A DNA stretch of 33,362 nt from a bacterium (GCA_019421005.1 JAHZGA010000010.1:1-33362); one strand, 5' to 3'. Positions 15,333-23,684 are shown, counted from the first letter of the stretch. Notes: generated from the sequence alone by a model not told the origin. A program made the numbers and translations.

Positions 15333-15568
15333 ATAATTTCACTGATTTTATTCACTTTAAGCAAATATAATGATGTTTTGAACAAAAATCACCCATTTTA
15401 GGAATATTTGTAGTAAAATCATAACTGTACTTACAACAGACGTACTTGAACTGATTAATAAGTATTCCATTAATGTTAGATGTGGCGTCGAAACATACGA
15501 TCAATTGAATTACTTGTTTTTATGTATTAGTATTATTATGTTGTAGGTTAATATGATAGGAGGTAATT
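15333..15568. other. Intergenic region between divergent agrB and csp
   Basis: No gene is seen. The hexamer GTACTT occurs at 15427 and 15442, and TTGAAT at 15505, but I cannot define a csp promoter. A long leader before the cold-shock gene would be normal, since csp mRNAs often carry structured leaders. A regulatory RNA like RNAIII would sit here in staphylococci, but I see no promoter-terminator pair for one. Confidence 0.4.
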
Positions 15569-15787
15569 TTGCTGGTGCGAAGTAAGGTAAAATGGTTCAA
15601 CAACGAAAAAGGCTTTGGCTTCATCGAGTACAAAGAAAATGAAGACATTTTCGTACATTACTCTGCTATTTTATCAGAAGGCTATAAAACATTAGTCGAA
15701 GGACAATATGTAGAATTTGATATTGTTCGTACTGATAAAGGGCTTCAAGCTAAAAATGTTGTTGAAATTAAAGCTACTCTAGTATAG
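15569..15787 (+). CDS. Cold-shock protein (CspA family)
   Basis: 72 residues if it starts at TTG 15569, five bases behind AGGAGG (15558-15563); GTG 15575 is the alternative. The protein has KVKWFNNEKGFGFI (RNP1) and DIFVHYSAI (RNP2), then the usual end with QAKNVVEI. It binds single-stranded RNA and DNA and melts mRNA structure. The stop codon lies in the loop of the terminator hairpin. Confidence 0.93.
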   Translation: MLVRSKVKWFNNEKGFGFIEYKENEDIFVHYSAILSEGYKTLVEGQYVEFDIVRTDKGLQAKNVVEIKATLV

Positions 15788-15797
15788 TAGCTTTTTT
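15772..15797 (+). terminator. Terminator of the cold-shock gene
   Basis: AGCTACT (15772-15778) pairs perfectly with AGTAGCT (15786-15792), followed by T. It overlaps the last codons of csp. Confidence 0.88.
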
Positions 15798-15809
15798 CAT
15801 GCCAACTAA

Positions 15810-15839
15810 TTGCTTTAAATTGCTAGTGTATGGTATAAT
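15810..15839 (+). promoter_or_regulatory. Promoter of hpf
   Basis: TTGCTT (15810-15815), 18-bp spacer, TATAAT (15834-15839) with the extension TGG. An ATG at 15799 precedes this promoter and so cannot be the hpf start. Confidence 0.7.
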
Positions 15840-15858
15840 GTTATTGGAAGGTGATAAA

Positions 15859-16389
15859 ATGAAATTTAATATTCATGGTCGTAAACTTGAGGTTACAGAA
15901 CCAATCAAAAACTACATAGAAAGTAAAATAGGTAAACTTGATAAGTATTTTGACAAGCCAGATGAAATAACTGCAAAAGTTGTTTTGAGAATAAGAGGGA
16001 TTGAACAAATAGTAGAGGTTACTATTGTTACTAATTCAATTATTTTAAGAGGAGAAGTAAGTGATAAAGATTTATATGCTGCAATTGATTTAGTATCTGA
16101 AAAAATTGAACGTCAAATTCGTAAAAACAAAACCAAAATTAAGAAAAGAAATACCAAAAATAATATTAATGATTTTGTTTTAGATTTTGAAGAAGAACAA
16201 AACACAGATGAAAAAACAATTGTAAAAAGAAAAAGAATTGAAATGAAACCAATGAACGAAGAAGAAGCAATTTTACAAATGGATTTATTAGGTCATGATT
16301 TCTTTGTGTTTAAAAATGTTGTTGATGGAAAAATTGACATTTTATATAAACGTAATGATGAAAATTTTGGAATTATAGAAACAGACTAG
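15859..16389 (+). CDS. hpf: Ribosome hibernation promoting factor, long form
   Basis: 176 residues from ATG 15859 (GGAAGGTGA upstream). Residues 1-95 are the S30AE domain (MKFNIHGRKLEVTEPI start, basic helix IERQIRKNKTKIKKR), and 118-176 the C-terminal domain (MKPMNEEEAILQMDLLGHDFFVF) that pairs two ribosomes into 100S particles. This two-domain form is the rule in Firmicutes. It has its own promoter and terminator and stands before secA, a common order in Bacilli. Confidence 0.93.
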   Translation: MKFNIHGRKLEVTEPIKNYIESKIGKLDKYFDKPDEITAKVVLRIRGIEQIVEVTIVTNSIILRGEVSDKDLYAAIDLVSEKIERQIRKNKTKIKKRNTKNNINDFVLDFEEEQNTDEKTIVKRKRIEMKPMNEEEAILQMDLLGHDFFVFKNVVDGKIDILYKRNDENFGIIETD

Positions 16390-16402
16390 ATTAGTCTTTT
16401 TC
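16383..16402 (+). terminator. Terminator of hpf, with an overlapping alternative hairpin
   Basis: AGACTA pairs with TAGTCT around GAT, followed by T. The right arm TAGTCTTTTT (16392-16401) also pairs perfectly over 10 bp with AAAAAGACTA at 16418-16427, so two exclusive hairpins are possible. The second may just strengthen termination. Confidence 0.7.
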
Positions 16403-16445
16403 TTATATGAAATTCATAAAAAGACTATGATTTTACTATGATTTT

Positions 16446-16454
16446 TGGTAAAAT
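16446..16454 (+). promoter_or_regulatory. Probable extended -10 promoter of secA
   Basis: TGG followed by TAAAAT (16449-16454), 20 bp before the secA start. No clear -35. A tandem 11-bp repeat (ACTATGATTTT at 16424 and 16435) lies just upstream. Confidence 0.45.
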
Positions 16455-16473
16455 AAATTGAGGAGCTGATATC

Positions 16474-18963
16474 ATGAAAATTTTAAAAAGAATTTTTGAT
16501 TATGAATATAAAGAATTAGAAAAATTTAAAAAAATAGCTGATGAAGTTATTAGTTTAGATGAAGAAATATCTAAACTAACTGATGAGGAGTTAAGAAATA
16601 AAACAAAAGAATTTCAAGACCGCTTAAAAAATGGTGAAACTTTAGAGGATATTAAAGTTGAAGCTTTTGCAGTTGCAAGAGAAGCTGCTCATAGGGTTAT
16701 TGGAGAAAAACCTTACTATGTTCAAATTTTGGGTGGATTAGCAATTCATTATGGTAATATAGCTGAAATGAAAACAGGTGAAGGAAAAACTTTAACTTCA
16801 ACTATGCCAGCATATTTGAATGCTTTAACAGGTGAAGGAGTACATATTATAACTGTAAATGAATATTTAGCAGGCCGTGATGCTTCGTGGATGGGAAATA
16901 TTTATCGCTTTTTAGGATTAACTGTTGGTGTTAATTACCGTGAGTTAGATTCAAAAGAAAAAAGAGAAAATTATAATTGTGATATTATGTATTCAACAAA
17001 TAATGAAATTGGATTTGATTATTTAAGAGATAATATGGTTGTTAAAGCTGAAGATAGAGTTCAAAGACCACTAAATTTTGTTATAGTTGATGAAGTGGAT
17101 TCAGTTTTGATTGATGAAGCAAGAACACCATTAATTATTTCAGGGGGCTTTATGCAATCAGCCAATTTATATATAGAGGCAGATCGTTTTGTTAAAAAGC
17201 TTAAGGAAAATGAAGGATATCTATATGATGAAAAAACTAGAGCAGTTACTTTAGACGCTAAAGGAATAAACGAAGCTGAAAAAGCTTTTAAGCTTGATAA
17301 TTTATATGATATAAATAATACTACATTGGTTCATTACATTAGCCAAGCTTTAGCAGCAAACTATCGAATGAAAAGAGATTTTGATTATGTTGTAAATGAT
17401 GGAAAAATTATAATTGTCGATCAATTTACGGGTAGATTAATGCCAGGAAGAGCATATTCTGATGGGTTACACCAAGCTATTGAGGCTAAAGAAGGTGTAG
17501 AAATTCAAGCAGAAACTAAAACTTTGGCAACTATTACATTTCAAAATTTATTTAGAATGTATAAGAAAATATCTGGTATGACTGGTACAGCTAAAACTGA
17601 AGAAGAAGAATTTAGAGATATCTATAATATGTATGTTATTACTATTCCTACTAATAAACCGGTTGCTAGAAAAGATTATGGTGATTTAATTTATGCGACT
17701 AAAAAGGGAAAATATAAAGCAATTATTAATGAAGTTAAAGAAAGATATGCTAAAGGACAACCAGTTTTAATAGGTACAGTGGCTGTTGAAACAAGTGAAT
17801 TGTTAAGTTCAATGTTAAAAAAGGAAAAAATTCCTCATGAAGTGTTAAATGCTAAAAACCATGCCCGTGAAACAGAAATGATTGCAAATGCTGGACAAAA
17901 AGGTGCAGTAACTATTGCTACTAATATGGCTGGTCGTGGAGCTGATATTAAATTAGGCGAAGGTGTACGTGAATTAGGTGGTTTGTGTGTAATCGGAACT
18001 GAAAGACACGAATCAAGAAGAATTGACAATCAGTTGCGTGGTCGTGCTGGTCGTCAAGGTGATCCAGGATTTTCTCAATTTTGTGTTTCATTTGAAGATG
18101 ATTTAATGGTTAGATTTGGAACAGATCGCGCTAAAACTTTACTTCAAAAAGTTGGTTTTAATGATGATATGGCTATTCGTAATAAAATGCTTTCTAATTC
18201 AATTGAGTCTGCTCAAAAAAGAGTTGAGGGTAATAACTTTGATATAAGAAAGACTTTATTAGAATATGATGATGTAATTAATAAACAAAGAGAAATTATC
18301 TATGAAAAAAGAAATGAAATTTTAGATAGTGAATCTATTCATGAAACTGTATTAAAGACTTTTAAAGAATATATAACTGATATTATAGAAAGTCATTTAG
18401 TTAATGAACCAGTTTTAACGGAACAGGATTTACACGAAATTACTAATTATTTCAATAAAGAATTATTAAAAAATAAAATTACTTATGAAGAACTAACTGA
18501 TAAAAGTAGTGATGAAGTAATTAATTATTTGAATAATTTAGTTAGTGATGAATATAATGATAAAATTAAAGAAATTCCAAGTGAAATAAGCAATGAGTTT
18601 GAAAAAGCTATATCTTTAAGAGTTATTGATACTCATTGGATGGAGCAAATAAATACTATGTCTCATTTACGTGAGGGAATTCAATTAAGAGGATATGGAC
18701 AAGAAAACCCATTACGAGCATATACAAATGAAGGATTTGAACTTTTTGATGAATTGTTGAGTGTAATTGATAAAGATATTACTACATATTTATTGAAAGC
18801 TGAAATAAGACAAAATATTGAGCGTAAACAAGTTGCTAAAGGACATGCTGAAGATGGTGGAAAAACTAAAAAATCTCAACCAAAACATACTCAAAAAATT
18901 GGTAGAAATGAACCGTGTCCATGTGGAAGTGGTAAAAAATATAAGCAATGTTGTGGTAAATAA
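16474..18963 (+). CDS. secA: Preprotein translocase ATPase SecA
   Basis: 829 residues. It starts with ILKRIFDYEYKEL and shows Walker A in MKTGEGKT, DEVDSVLIDEARTPLIISG (Walker B), TGRLMPGRAYSDGLHQAIEAKEG, the QLRGRAGRQGDPG motor motif, the helical scaffold, and at the end CPCGSGKKYKQCC, the Zn-binding SEC-C motif that contacts SecB or ribosomes. It drives export of unfolded proteins through SecYEG. ATG eight bases behind GAGGAG. The gene is intact and of normal length. Confidence 0.98.
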   Translation: MKILKRIFDYEYKELEKFKKIADEVISLDEEISKLTDEELRNKTKEFQDRLKNGETLEDIKVEAFAVAREAAHRVIGEKPYYVQILGGLAIHYGNIAEMKTGEGKTLTSTMPAYLNALTGEGVHIITVNEYLAGRDASWMGNIYRFLGLTVGVNYRELDSKEKRENYNCDIMYSTNNEIGFDYLRDNMVVKAEDRVQRPLNFVIVDEVDSVLIDEARTPLIISGGFMQSANLYIEADRFVKKLKENEGYLYDEKTRAVTLDAKGINEAEKAFKLDNLYDINNTTLVHYISQALAANYRMKRDFDYVVNDGKIIIVDQFTGRLMPGRAYSDGLHQAIEAKEGVEIQAETKTLATITFQNLFRMYKKISGMTGTAKTEEEEFRDIYNMYVITIPTNKPVARKDYGDLIYATKKGKYKAIINEVKERYAKGQPVLIGTVAVETSELLSSMLKKEKIPHEVLNAKNHARETEMIANAGQKGAVTIATNMAGRGADIKLGEGVRELGGLCVIGTERHESRRIDNQLRGRAGRQGDPGFSQFCVSFEDDLMVRFGTDRAKTLLQKVGFNDDMAIRNKMLSNSIESAQKRVEGNNFDIRKTLLEYDDVINKQREIIYEKRNEILDSESIHETVLKTFKEYITDIIESHLVNEPVLTEQDLHEITNYFNKELLKNKITYEELTDKSSDEVINYLNNLVSDEYNDKIKEIPSEISNEFEKAISLRVIDTHWMEQINTMSHLREGIQLRGYGQENPLRAYTNEGFELFDELLSVIDKDITTYLLKAEIRQNIERKQVAKGHAEDGGKTKKSQPKHTQKIGRNEPCPCGSGKKYKQCCGK

Positions 18964-19010
18964 CTCGTAAAGTCCCATAAACAAAGGGGAAACGCGAGTT
19001 TTTCTTTTTT
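18962..19010 (+). terminator. Terminator of secA
   Basis: AACTCG (18962-18967) pairs with CGAGTT (18995-19000) around a long loop that itself can pair CCC with GGG, followed by a T-rich stretch. Confidence 0.65.
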
Positions 19011-19090
19011 GCTAAAAATAGCCCAAAATAGAGGCTGGAGCCACTTTGATTTAGTATATGTTACATAAATAAAAATATATTATAGTTTCA

Positions 19091-19099
19091 TGGTATAAT
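19091..19099 (+). promoter_or_regulatory. Extended -10 promoter of the GNAT-ASCH gene
   Basis: TGG plus TATAAT (19094-19099). No -35 is visible at the right distance. The ATG at 19105 lies at the expected transcription start, so translation more likely begins at 19123. Confidence 0.5.
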
Positions 19100-19122
19100 T
19101 ATGTATGAAAGTTGGTGAGATT

Positions 19123-19989
19123 ATGAGCAAAATAGATTTAATTGAATTCACTGATAAAAAAGATAATTATGAATTAATGTATAAATGGTGTAGTAAAGAA
19201 TTTATTTATGAGTGGTTTGAACAAAGAAAACTTTCCTATGAGGAGATAGAAAACAAATATAAGAATAAATTATTAGCAAATCAGCAACAGTTATTTTTTA
19301 TAAATTATAATGATAATAAAATAGGATTTATTCAAATATATAAATATGATGATAAGAAAAGCAAAGCATTTATAAAATATGATAGTATATATGAATATGA
19401 TATATTTATTGGGGAGTCGGAATACTTATCTAGAGGAATTGGAGCACAAATTGTTAAATATGTTAATAATTATATTTATGAAAATTGCTTATGCGACTGT
19501 ATTGTTTTAAGACCTTTTAAAAGAAACGAAAGGGCAGTCAAATGTTATGAAAAATGTGACTTTGAAATAGTGGATGAATATGTAGGATCGGACACATTAG
19601 GTAATAAAGAAAAAATGATAGTGCTATTAAATAAACCTGATAGATGGACTTTTGGAATTGATGTAGATAGATTAGTTAATCTTGTGTTAGATGGTAAAAA
19701 GACAGCTACTACATCATTATATGACCTAGATAATATTTCAGAGGTTGGAGATATATCAATACTGACAGATACAAAAGATAACAATGTATGCTTTATAAAA
19801 ACAAGTAATGTTATTGTTACTGAATTAAAAAATATTACATGGGATTTAGCAAAATTAGAGGGTGAGAATAAATCGTTAAACGAATGGAAAGAAAGTCATA
19901 TAAATTATTTTAAAAAATTAGATCCTAATTTTAATGAAAACACAAGAGTTATATTTGAAGTATTTGGGGTGATTAAAAAATGCAAATAA
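19123..19989 (+). CDS. GNAT acetyltransferase fused to an ASCH domain
   Basis: 288 residues from ATG 19123 (GGTGAG upstream). Residues 1-170 resemble the AAC(6') branch of GNAT acetyltransferases: ELMYKWCSKEFIYEWFEQ near the start, the EYDIFIG strand, LSRGIGAQIVKYVNNYI as the acetyl-CoA loop, and ERAVKCYEKCDFEIV. Residues 174-288 look like an ASCH domain, a PUA-related RNA-binding or amidohydrolase fold (VLDGKKTATTSLYDLDN, VGD, then FEVFGVI at the end). The first part may acetylate aminoglycosides or another amine; the second may bind RNA or a modified nucleoside. The fusion is uncommon to me. It overlaps the next GNAT gene by 10 bp. Confidence 0.75.
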   Translation: MSKIDLIEFTDKKDNYELMYKWCSKEFIYEWFEQRKLSYEEIENKYKNKLLANQQQLFFINYNDNKIGFIQIYKYDDKKSKAFIKYDSIYEYDIFIGESEYLSRGIGAQIVKYVNNYIYENCLCDCIVLRPFKRNERAVKCYEKCDFEIVDEYVGSDTLGNKEKMIVLLNKPDRWTFGIDVDRLVNLVLDGKKTATTSLYDLDNISEVGDISILTDTKDNNVCFIKTSNVIVTELKNITWDLAKLEGENKSLNEWKESHINYFKKLDPNFNENTRVIFEVFGVIKKCK

Positions 19990-20462
19990 TAGAATATCAA
20001 GATAAATATCTAGAAGATGTTAAAGACTTATTAGTTGAACTTGAGAAATATATTATATCAATAGATAAAGATCATTTGGATCAAGTTGATCCTGAATATC
20101 GAGAAAAAATGGCAATTATAGAATTAGAAGAAGTTAATAAGAACAATGGTAAATGTTATTTAGCAGTAGAAAATAATAAGGCAATTGGTTTAATTATGGG
20201 TTGCATATTTCCTTATGATGAATATGATTATCTAGATTATAAATGTCCTAAAAGGGGAGAAATTACAGAATTAATAGTTACAAATAAAATTAGAAGTAAA
20301 GGTATAGGGCAACAACTAATAAATAAAATGGAAGAATATTTTAAATTCGTCGGATGTGAATATGTAATAGTTGATGTTTTTGCCTATAATGAAATAGGTA
20401 AGAGTTTTTATAATGAGAAAAACTATCATACAAGAATGGAAACGATGATAAAGAAAATATAG
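19980..20462 (+). CDS. GNAT-family N-acetyltransferase
   Basis: 160 residues. The GNAT core is clear: AVENNKAIGLIMG, EITELIVTNKIRSKGIGQQLINKMEEYF (acetyl-CoA-binding R-x-x-G-x-G loop) and DVFAYNEIGKSFYNEKNY. Substrate unknown. It is translationally coupled to the GNAT-ASCH gene through a 10-bp overlap, so the two enzymes are probably made together. Confidence 0.88.
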   Translation: MQIIEYQDKYLEDVKDLLVELEKYIISIDKDHLDQVDPEYREKMAIIELEEVNKNNGKCYLAVENNKAIGLIMGCIFPYDEYDYLDYKCPKRGEITELIVTNKIRSKGIGQQLINKMEEYFKFVGCEYVIVDVFAYNEIGKSFYNEKNYHTRMETMIKKI

Positions 20463-20478
20463 ATTTTGGGTGGTATAA

Positions 20479-20562
20479 ATGATTTCAATAAAAGAGAATG
20501 TTAATAGTGTTGAAGAATTCAATTATTTATATGATGCTGTTGGATGGGGAAGCTATGAATAA
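20479..20562 (+). pseudogene. N-terminal remnant of another GNAT acetyltransferase
   Basis: A 27-codon frame from ATG 20479 ending in EEFNYLYDAVGWGSYE then TAA. The NYLYDAVGWGSY pattern is the start of a common family of small GNAT proteins; the rest of the gene is missing. A second frame just behind (NKEGQIFKIYNKYK to the TAA at 20600-20602) may be the end of a different lost gene. A deletion joining two remnants is the simplest reading. Confidence 0.55.
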
Positions 20563-20661
20563 AGAAGGACAAATTTTTAAAATTTATAATAAATATAAAT
20601 AACGTTGTAATAAATAGTATAGAATAAAAAATTAATAATTTATATACGAGGAGAAAAATTT

Positions 20662-21360
20662 ATGAAAAAAGGAAATGATTTAATTTTATTAAAAGAATAT
20701 TTATCAGGTATCGATATAGGCAATGTTGAAAAAAATTCTCTTGGTAATTACGAAAATGCTGTATTAATATGTCTGGATGCTGTTTTATCTATAAACAGAA
20801 AGTATTATACTTTTGTTGTTCCTAGAATTAATTACTTTCAGAATAAATATCCAGATATAACAAAATTAGAGGAATTAATTAAATTGATAGACAATGTCGG
20901 AATTGATGGTTTTAGGGATTGTTGGAACTATAATCATTCTGATAGAGTTAAAATTTTGTATGATTTATGCAATAGATTAATTGAAATATCACGTTTATAT
21001 GAAGATAAAAACGAACTAACTTCATTAAGAAAATGGGCTTCGCAATCTAGTGTTAGAGATTATAATAATTTCAATGTTAATGGTATTGGATTTACAACAT
21101 TTCAATATATTAGAATGCTTTTAGGCGCGAATACAGTTAAACCTGATGTCCATATCAAAAATAAGATATCTGAAATAGTCGGCAAGAAAATAGATGATAA
21201 ATATGCAGTTGAATTATTTGAAAGTGCTTGTAGAGAACTTAAATTATATATAGCTGATATTGAACATTATATATGGGAAAAAAGCGCAAATAACTCTGAA
21301 AAATTTAATATGGTATGGAAAAATAATCAATGGATTGAAAATGAAAATAATTATGATTAA
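20662..21360 (+). CDS. HhH-GPD-like (base-excision glycosylase fold) protein
   Basis: 232 residues. The segment NVNGIGFTTFQYIRMLLG (138-155) followed by VKPDVHI (159-165) has the form of the helix-hairpin-helix and catalytic Asp (here Asp162) of HhH-GPD DNA glycosylases. No C-terminal Fe-S cysteines are seen, and the N-terminal half is unlike MutY or Nth. It may recognise damaged or modified bases, or have lost catalysis. ATG with GAGGAG upstream. It follows an acetyltransferase remnant and precedes a small-peptide unit. One GGCGCGA word lies inside (21124). Confidence 0.55.
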   Translation: MKKGNDLILLKEYLSGIDIGNVEKNSLGNYENAVLICLDAVLSINRKYYTFVVPRINYFQNKYPDITKLEELIKLIDNVGIDGFRDCWNYNHSDRVKILYDLCNRLIEISRLYEDKNELTSLRKWASQSSVRDYNNFNVNGIGFTTFQYIRMLLGANTVKPDVHIKNKISEIVGKKIDDKYAVELFESACRELKLYIADIEHYIWEKSANNSEKFNMVWKNNQWIENENNYD

Positions 21361-21407
21361 AATGAAAAATTGTTATTAAAAAACAAACTTAAAAAGCAAT
21401 TAGTTCT

Positions 21408-21434
21408 AAAAATTATGAAAATAAAATAATTTTT
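21408..21434 (+). terminator. Possible A/T-only terminator hairpin
   Basis: AAAAATTAT pairs perfectly with ATAATTTTT around a 9-nt loop, 48 bp after the HhH gene. Without G-C pairs it is weak. Confidence 0.35.
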
Positions 21435-21455
21435 CCAGAAAATGTAAAAAAATTA

Positions 21456-21484
21456 TTGACTTAAAACAATTTACATGGTATAAA
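21456..21484 (+). promoter_or_regulatory. Strong promoter of the 29-residue peptide gene
   Basis: TTGACT (21456-21461), 17-bp spacer, TATAAA (21479-21484) preceded by TGG. It is among the best promoters in the window. Confidence 0.75.
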
Positions 21485-21513
21485 ATAGGTAGAATTTTTT
21501 AGGAGATGCTATT

Positions 21514-21603
21514 ATGGTTAAACTATTAAAAAACATCTTTGGCAAGAAGACTGAATTAGAAGATAGAGAACTTCTTGCAAAATGCTGTATACACAGAAGC
21601 TAG
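21514..21603 (+). CDS. 29-residue peptide in its own promoter-terminator unit
   Basis: ATG 21514 stands eight bases behind AGGAGA and opens a 29-codon frame: a basic, amphipathic front (MVKLLKNIFGKKTELED) and a short tail with a Cys-Cys pair (LLAKCCIHRS). A strong promoter precedes it, and a terminator begins at the base after its stop. I do not recognise it. It could be a small toxin-like or signalling peptide, a leader peptide, or the stump of a longer gene whose remainder was lost. Confidence 0.55.
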   Translation: MVKLLKNIFGKKTELEDRELLAKCCIHRS

Positions 21604-21630
21604 AAAAAGCATTATTTCAATGCTTTTTTT
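21604..21630 (+). terminator. Terminator of the 29-residue peptide unit
   Basis: AAAAAGCATT (21604-21613) pairs perfectly with AATGCTTTTT (21619-21628) around ATTTC, with further T. Confidence 0.88.
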
Positions 21631-21648
21631 GTGATGAGAGGAGTAATA

Positions 21649-23556
21649 ATGAAAATAGTTGATTTAGATAAAGCAAAAAATGATTCAGGAGGAAAAGCAT
21701 ATGGATTATATATGTTAATTAAATCGAATATAAATGTACCTAAAGGATTTGTATTGCAAAATTCTCAAACATTTTCCAGTAGCGACATTATCAGAATTGA
21801 ACAAAAATTGAAAGATTTGGATGAAAAAAGCAAACTAGCAATTAGATCCTCTGCAAGTGATGAAGACGGGATTATACAATCATATGCCGGTATATTTGAA
21901 ACAGTACTAAATGTTGATAATAATATTGATGAGGTAATTAAAGCTATAAAAATTGTAAATGATAGTGCGAAAAGTAACGTTGCTAATAATTATTCAAATA
22001 AAAAACGAAAAATGAATATTATAATTCAAGAAATGATTGAACCAAGAATTTCAGGAGTATGTTTTACAAATTCAATAGATGTAGATGGTTTCGAATGTGC
22101 TCTATTTGAATATGTGGAAGGTGTTGGGGAAAAATTAGTAAGTGGCAAATCAAACTCTAACAGAATAGTTATAAAATATAAGAATGGGAAATTAAATCTA
22201 GGTAACACAACATTAAATGGCAAATTGACCAATTTTGAAGGATTTAATGAGTTATGCACTTTAATTCAAAAAGCAATAGATAAATATGATAAGAATTTAG
22301 ATATAGAATGGTGTATAGATAATAAGGGAACAGCTTTTTTATTGCAAGCAAGACCAATAACTAAAGAAGTATTTGTACAAATAAATAATAATGAAAATAC
22401 AAATACTATAGTAGCTTCAAGAGGATTTGTAGCAGCTGAAACACACGTTATAAACTCGAATGAAGATTTTGAAATTGTCCAAAAAGAAATAGATAATTTC
22501 CCTGAAAATAAAATTCTTGTGTGTGATTATACTGAAACATATTATTTGCCCGCTATGAAAAAAGCTAAAGGAATTATAACTAATACTGGGTCATTTCTAT
22601 GTCATGCAGCAATTGTTTCAAGAGAATTAAATATACCATGTATAGTGGGATATGAAGGCGCGACTGATTTATTTCCATCAGGGACTAAAATAAAACTAGA
22701 TGCAAATAATAACAAAATATCTTTAATAGACAAGGAATTAGAAATTTCAAATGAATATAAAATGAATTTTGGAGAGCTAGATTGTTTTGATAATTACTTT
22801 ACTTTAAACATAAATAATACCAAAATATTCATTGAATTTACACTTAACGGAATTTATGTTCAAAAACCTGATTCAGTAGGAAACGATGTTATTAATGTTA
22901 TAGAAAAATTTATTAGAGTAAATTTCAATCAAATACCAAAGTTTTCGACAGATGAAAATAAATACTTATGGATTAAAGAAGTTGAACGCTTTAGAAAGCT
23001 ACCTTTTTTTGAAAAATATTTAGATAAGATTAAAAAATGTTCTAAAATATTTGATGTAAATGAACTTAAAAAGATACAAGAAGAATTAATAAATATAACT
23101 AAAAAAGTTATAAATTACAAAAAGAAGTCAAACGATAAAATATTAAAATTATTTATTGATGAAATCATTGCCTCAATAAATGAGTTATTGGATGGAATAA
23201 TACCATTTGGATACCCAATGTATGAATCATATGTACAATCTTTAAATTTATTAAAAGAAGAAAATAAAGAATTCAACGATTTGTTCAAACAAACAGAATT
23301 CAATAGTGTAAAATTAGAACAAATAAAAAACTTTTTAAATACTGTTTCAAATATTAAAGATAAAAGTTATCAAATCATATGGGATTTAGGAGGTACAGAC
23401 CCAGACTATTTTGAAAAAAGAGATGCTATTATAGAAGTATTATTAAAAGACAATGGCATAAAAATTGATGACGAAATACTTAATGTTTTTTATGATGAAT
23501 ATTTGTCACATTATTATGATAAGTTAGCAAGGATAATAGACAATTATGATATATAA
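21649..23556 (+). CDS. PEP-synthase/PPDK-like phosphotransferase with an unfamiliar C-terminal domain
   Basis: 635 residues from ATG 21649 (GAGAGGAG upstream). Residues 1-245 form the ATP-grasp PEP/pyruvate-binding domain: GGKAYGLYML, KLAIRSSASDEDG, SYAGIFETVLNV, IIIQEMI and DIEWCIDNKG...LLQARPI. Residues about 265-365 are the mobile phosphohistidine domain with TGSFLCHAAIVSREL (His319). The remaining 270 residues are helical and do not look like the PEP barrel of PPDK. Rifampicin phosphotransferases use the same two modules but put the His domain last. The enzyme probably passes phosphate from ATP through His319 to an unknown acceptor. It lies in the accessory patch with acetyltransferases. 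Confidence 0.78.
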   Translation: MKIVDLDKAKNDSGGKAYGLYMLIKSNINVPKGFVLQNSQTFSSSDIIRIEQKLKDLDEKSKLAIRSSASDEDGIIQSYAGIFETVLNVDNNIDEVIKAIKIVNDSAKSNVANNYSNKKRKMNIIIQEMIEPRISGVCFTNSIDVDGFECALFEYVEGVGEKLVSGKSNSNRIVIKYKNGKLNLGNTTLNGKLTNFEGFNELCTLIQKAIDKYDKNLDIEWCIDNKGTAFLLQARPITKEVFVQINNNENTNTIVASRGFVAAETHVINSNEDFEIVQKEIDNFPENKILVCDYTETYYLPAMKKAKGIITNTGSFLCHAAIVSRELNIPCIVGYEGATDLFPSGTKIKLDANNNKISLIDKELEISNEYKMNFGELDCFDNYFTLNINNTKIFIEFTLNGIYVQKPDSVGNDVINVIEKFIRVNFNQIPKFSTDENKYLWIKEVERFRKLPFFEKYLDKIKKCSKIFDVNELKKIQEELINITKKVINYKKKSNDKILKLFIDEIIASINELLDGIIPFGYPMYESYVQSLNLLKEENKEFNDLFKQTEFNSVKLEQIKNFLNTVSNIKDKSYQIIWDLGGTDPDYFEKRDAIIEVLLKDNGIKIDDEILNVFYDEYLSHYYDKLARIIDNYDI

Positions 23557-23647
23557 TGCATCTATTAAAGAGATTAAATACGGATATGTGAATTACAAAA
23601 TTCCAGTGAGACATTTTTGCAAGTTAACACTTAAGACATTATCGTAA
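23546..23647 (+). CDS. Possible 33-residue ORF overlapping the end of the PEP-synthase-like gene
   Basis: ATG 23546 starts a frame that overlaps the previous gene by 11 bp and ends at TAA 23645-23647. The peptide (…YGYVNYKIPVRHFCKLTLKTLS) looks more like protein than random AT-rich DNA, but no ribosome binding site is clear. It may be a coupled small gene or a remnant. Confidence 0.22.
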   Translation: MIYNASIKEIKYGYVNYKIPVRHFCKLTLKTLS

Positions 23648-23684
23648 ATTAATCATACTTTATTAAAAAATAAAACTAAATATA

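Noticed and set aside
15290..15568. RNAIII-like regulatory RNA between agrB and csp
   Set aside because: No credible promoter-terminator pair is visible; the region fits an agrB promoter plus a csp leader.
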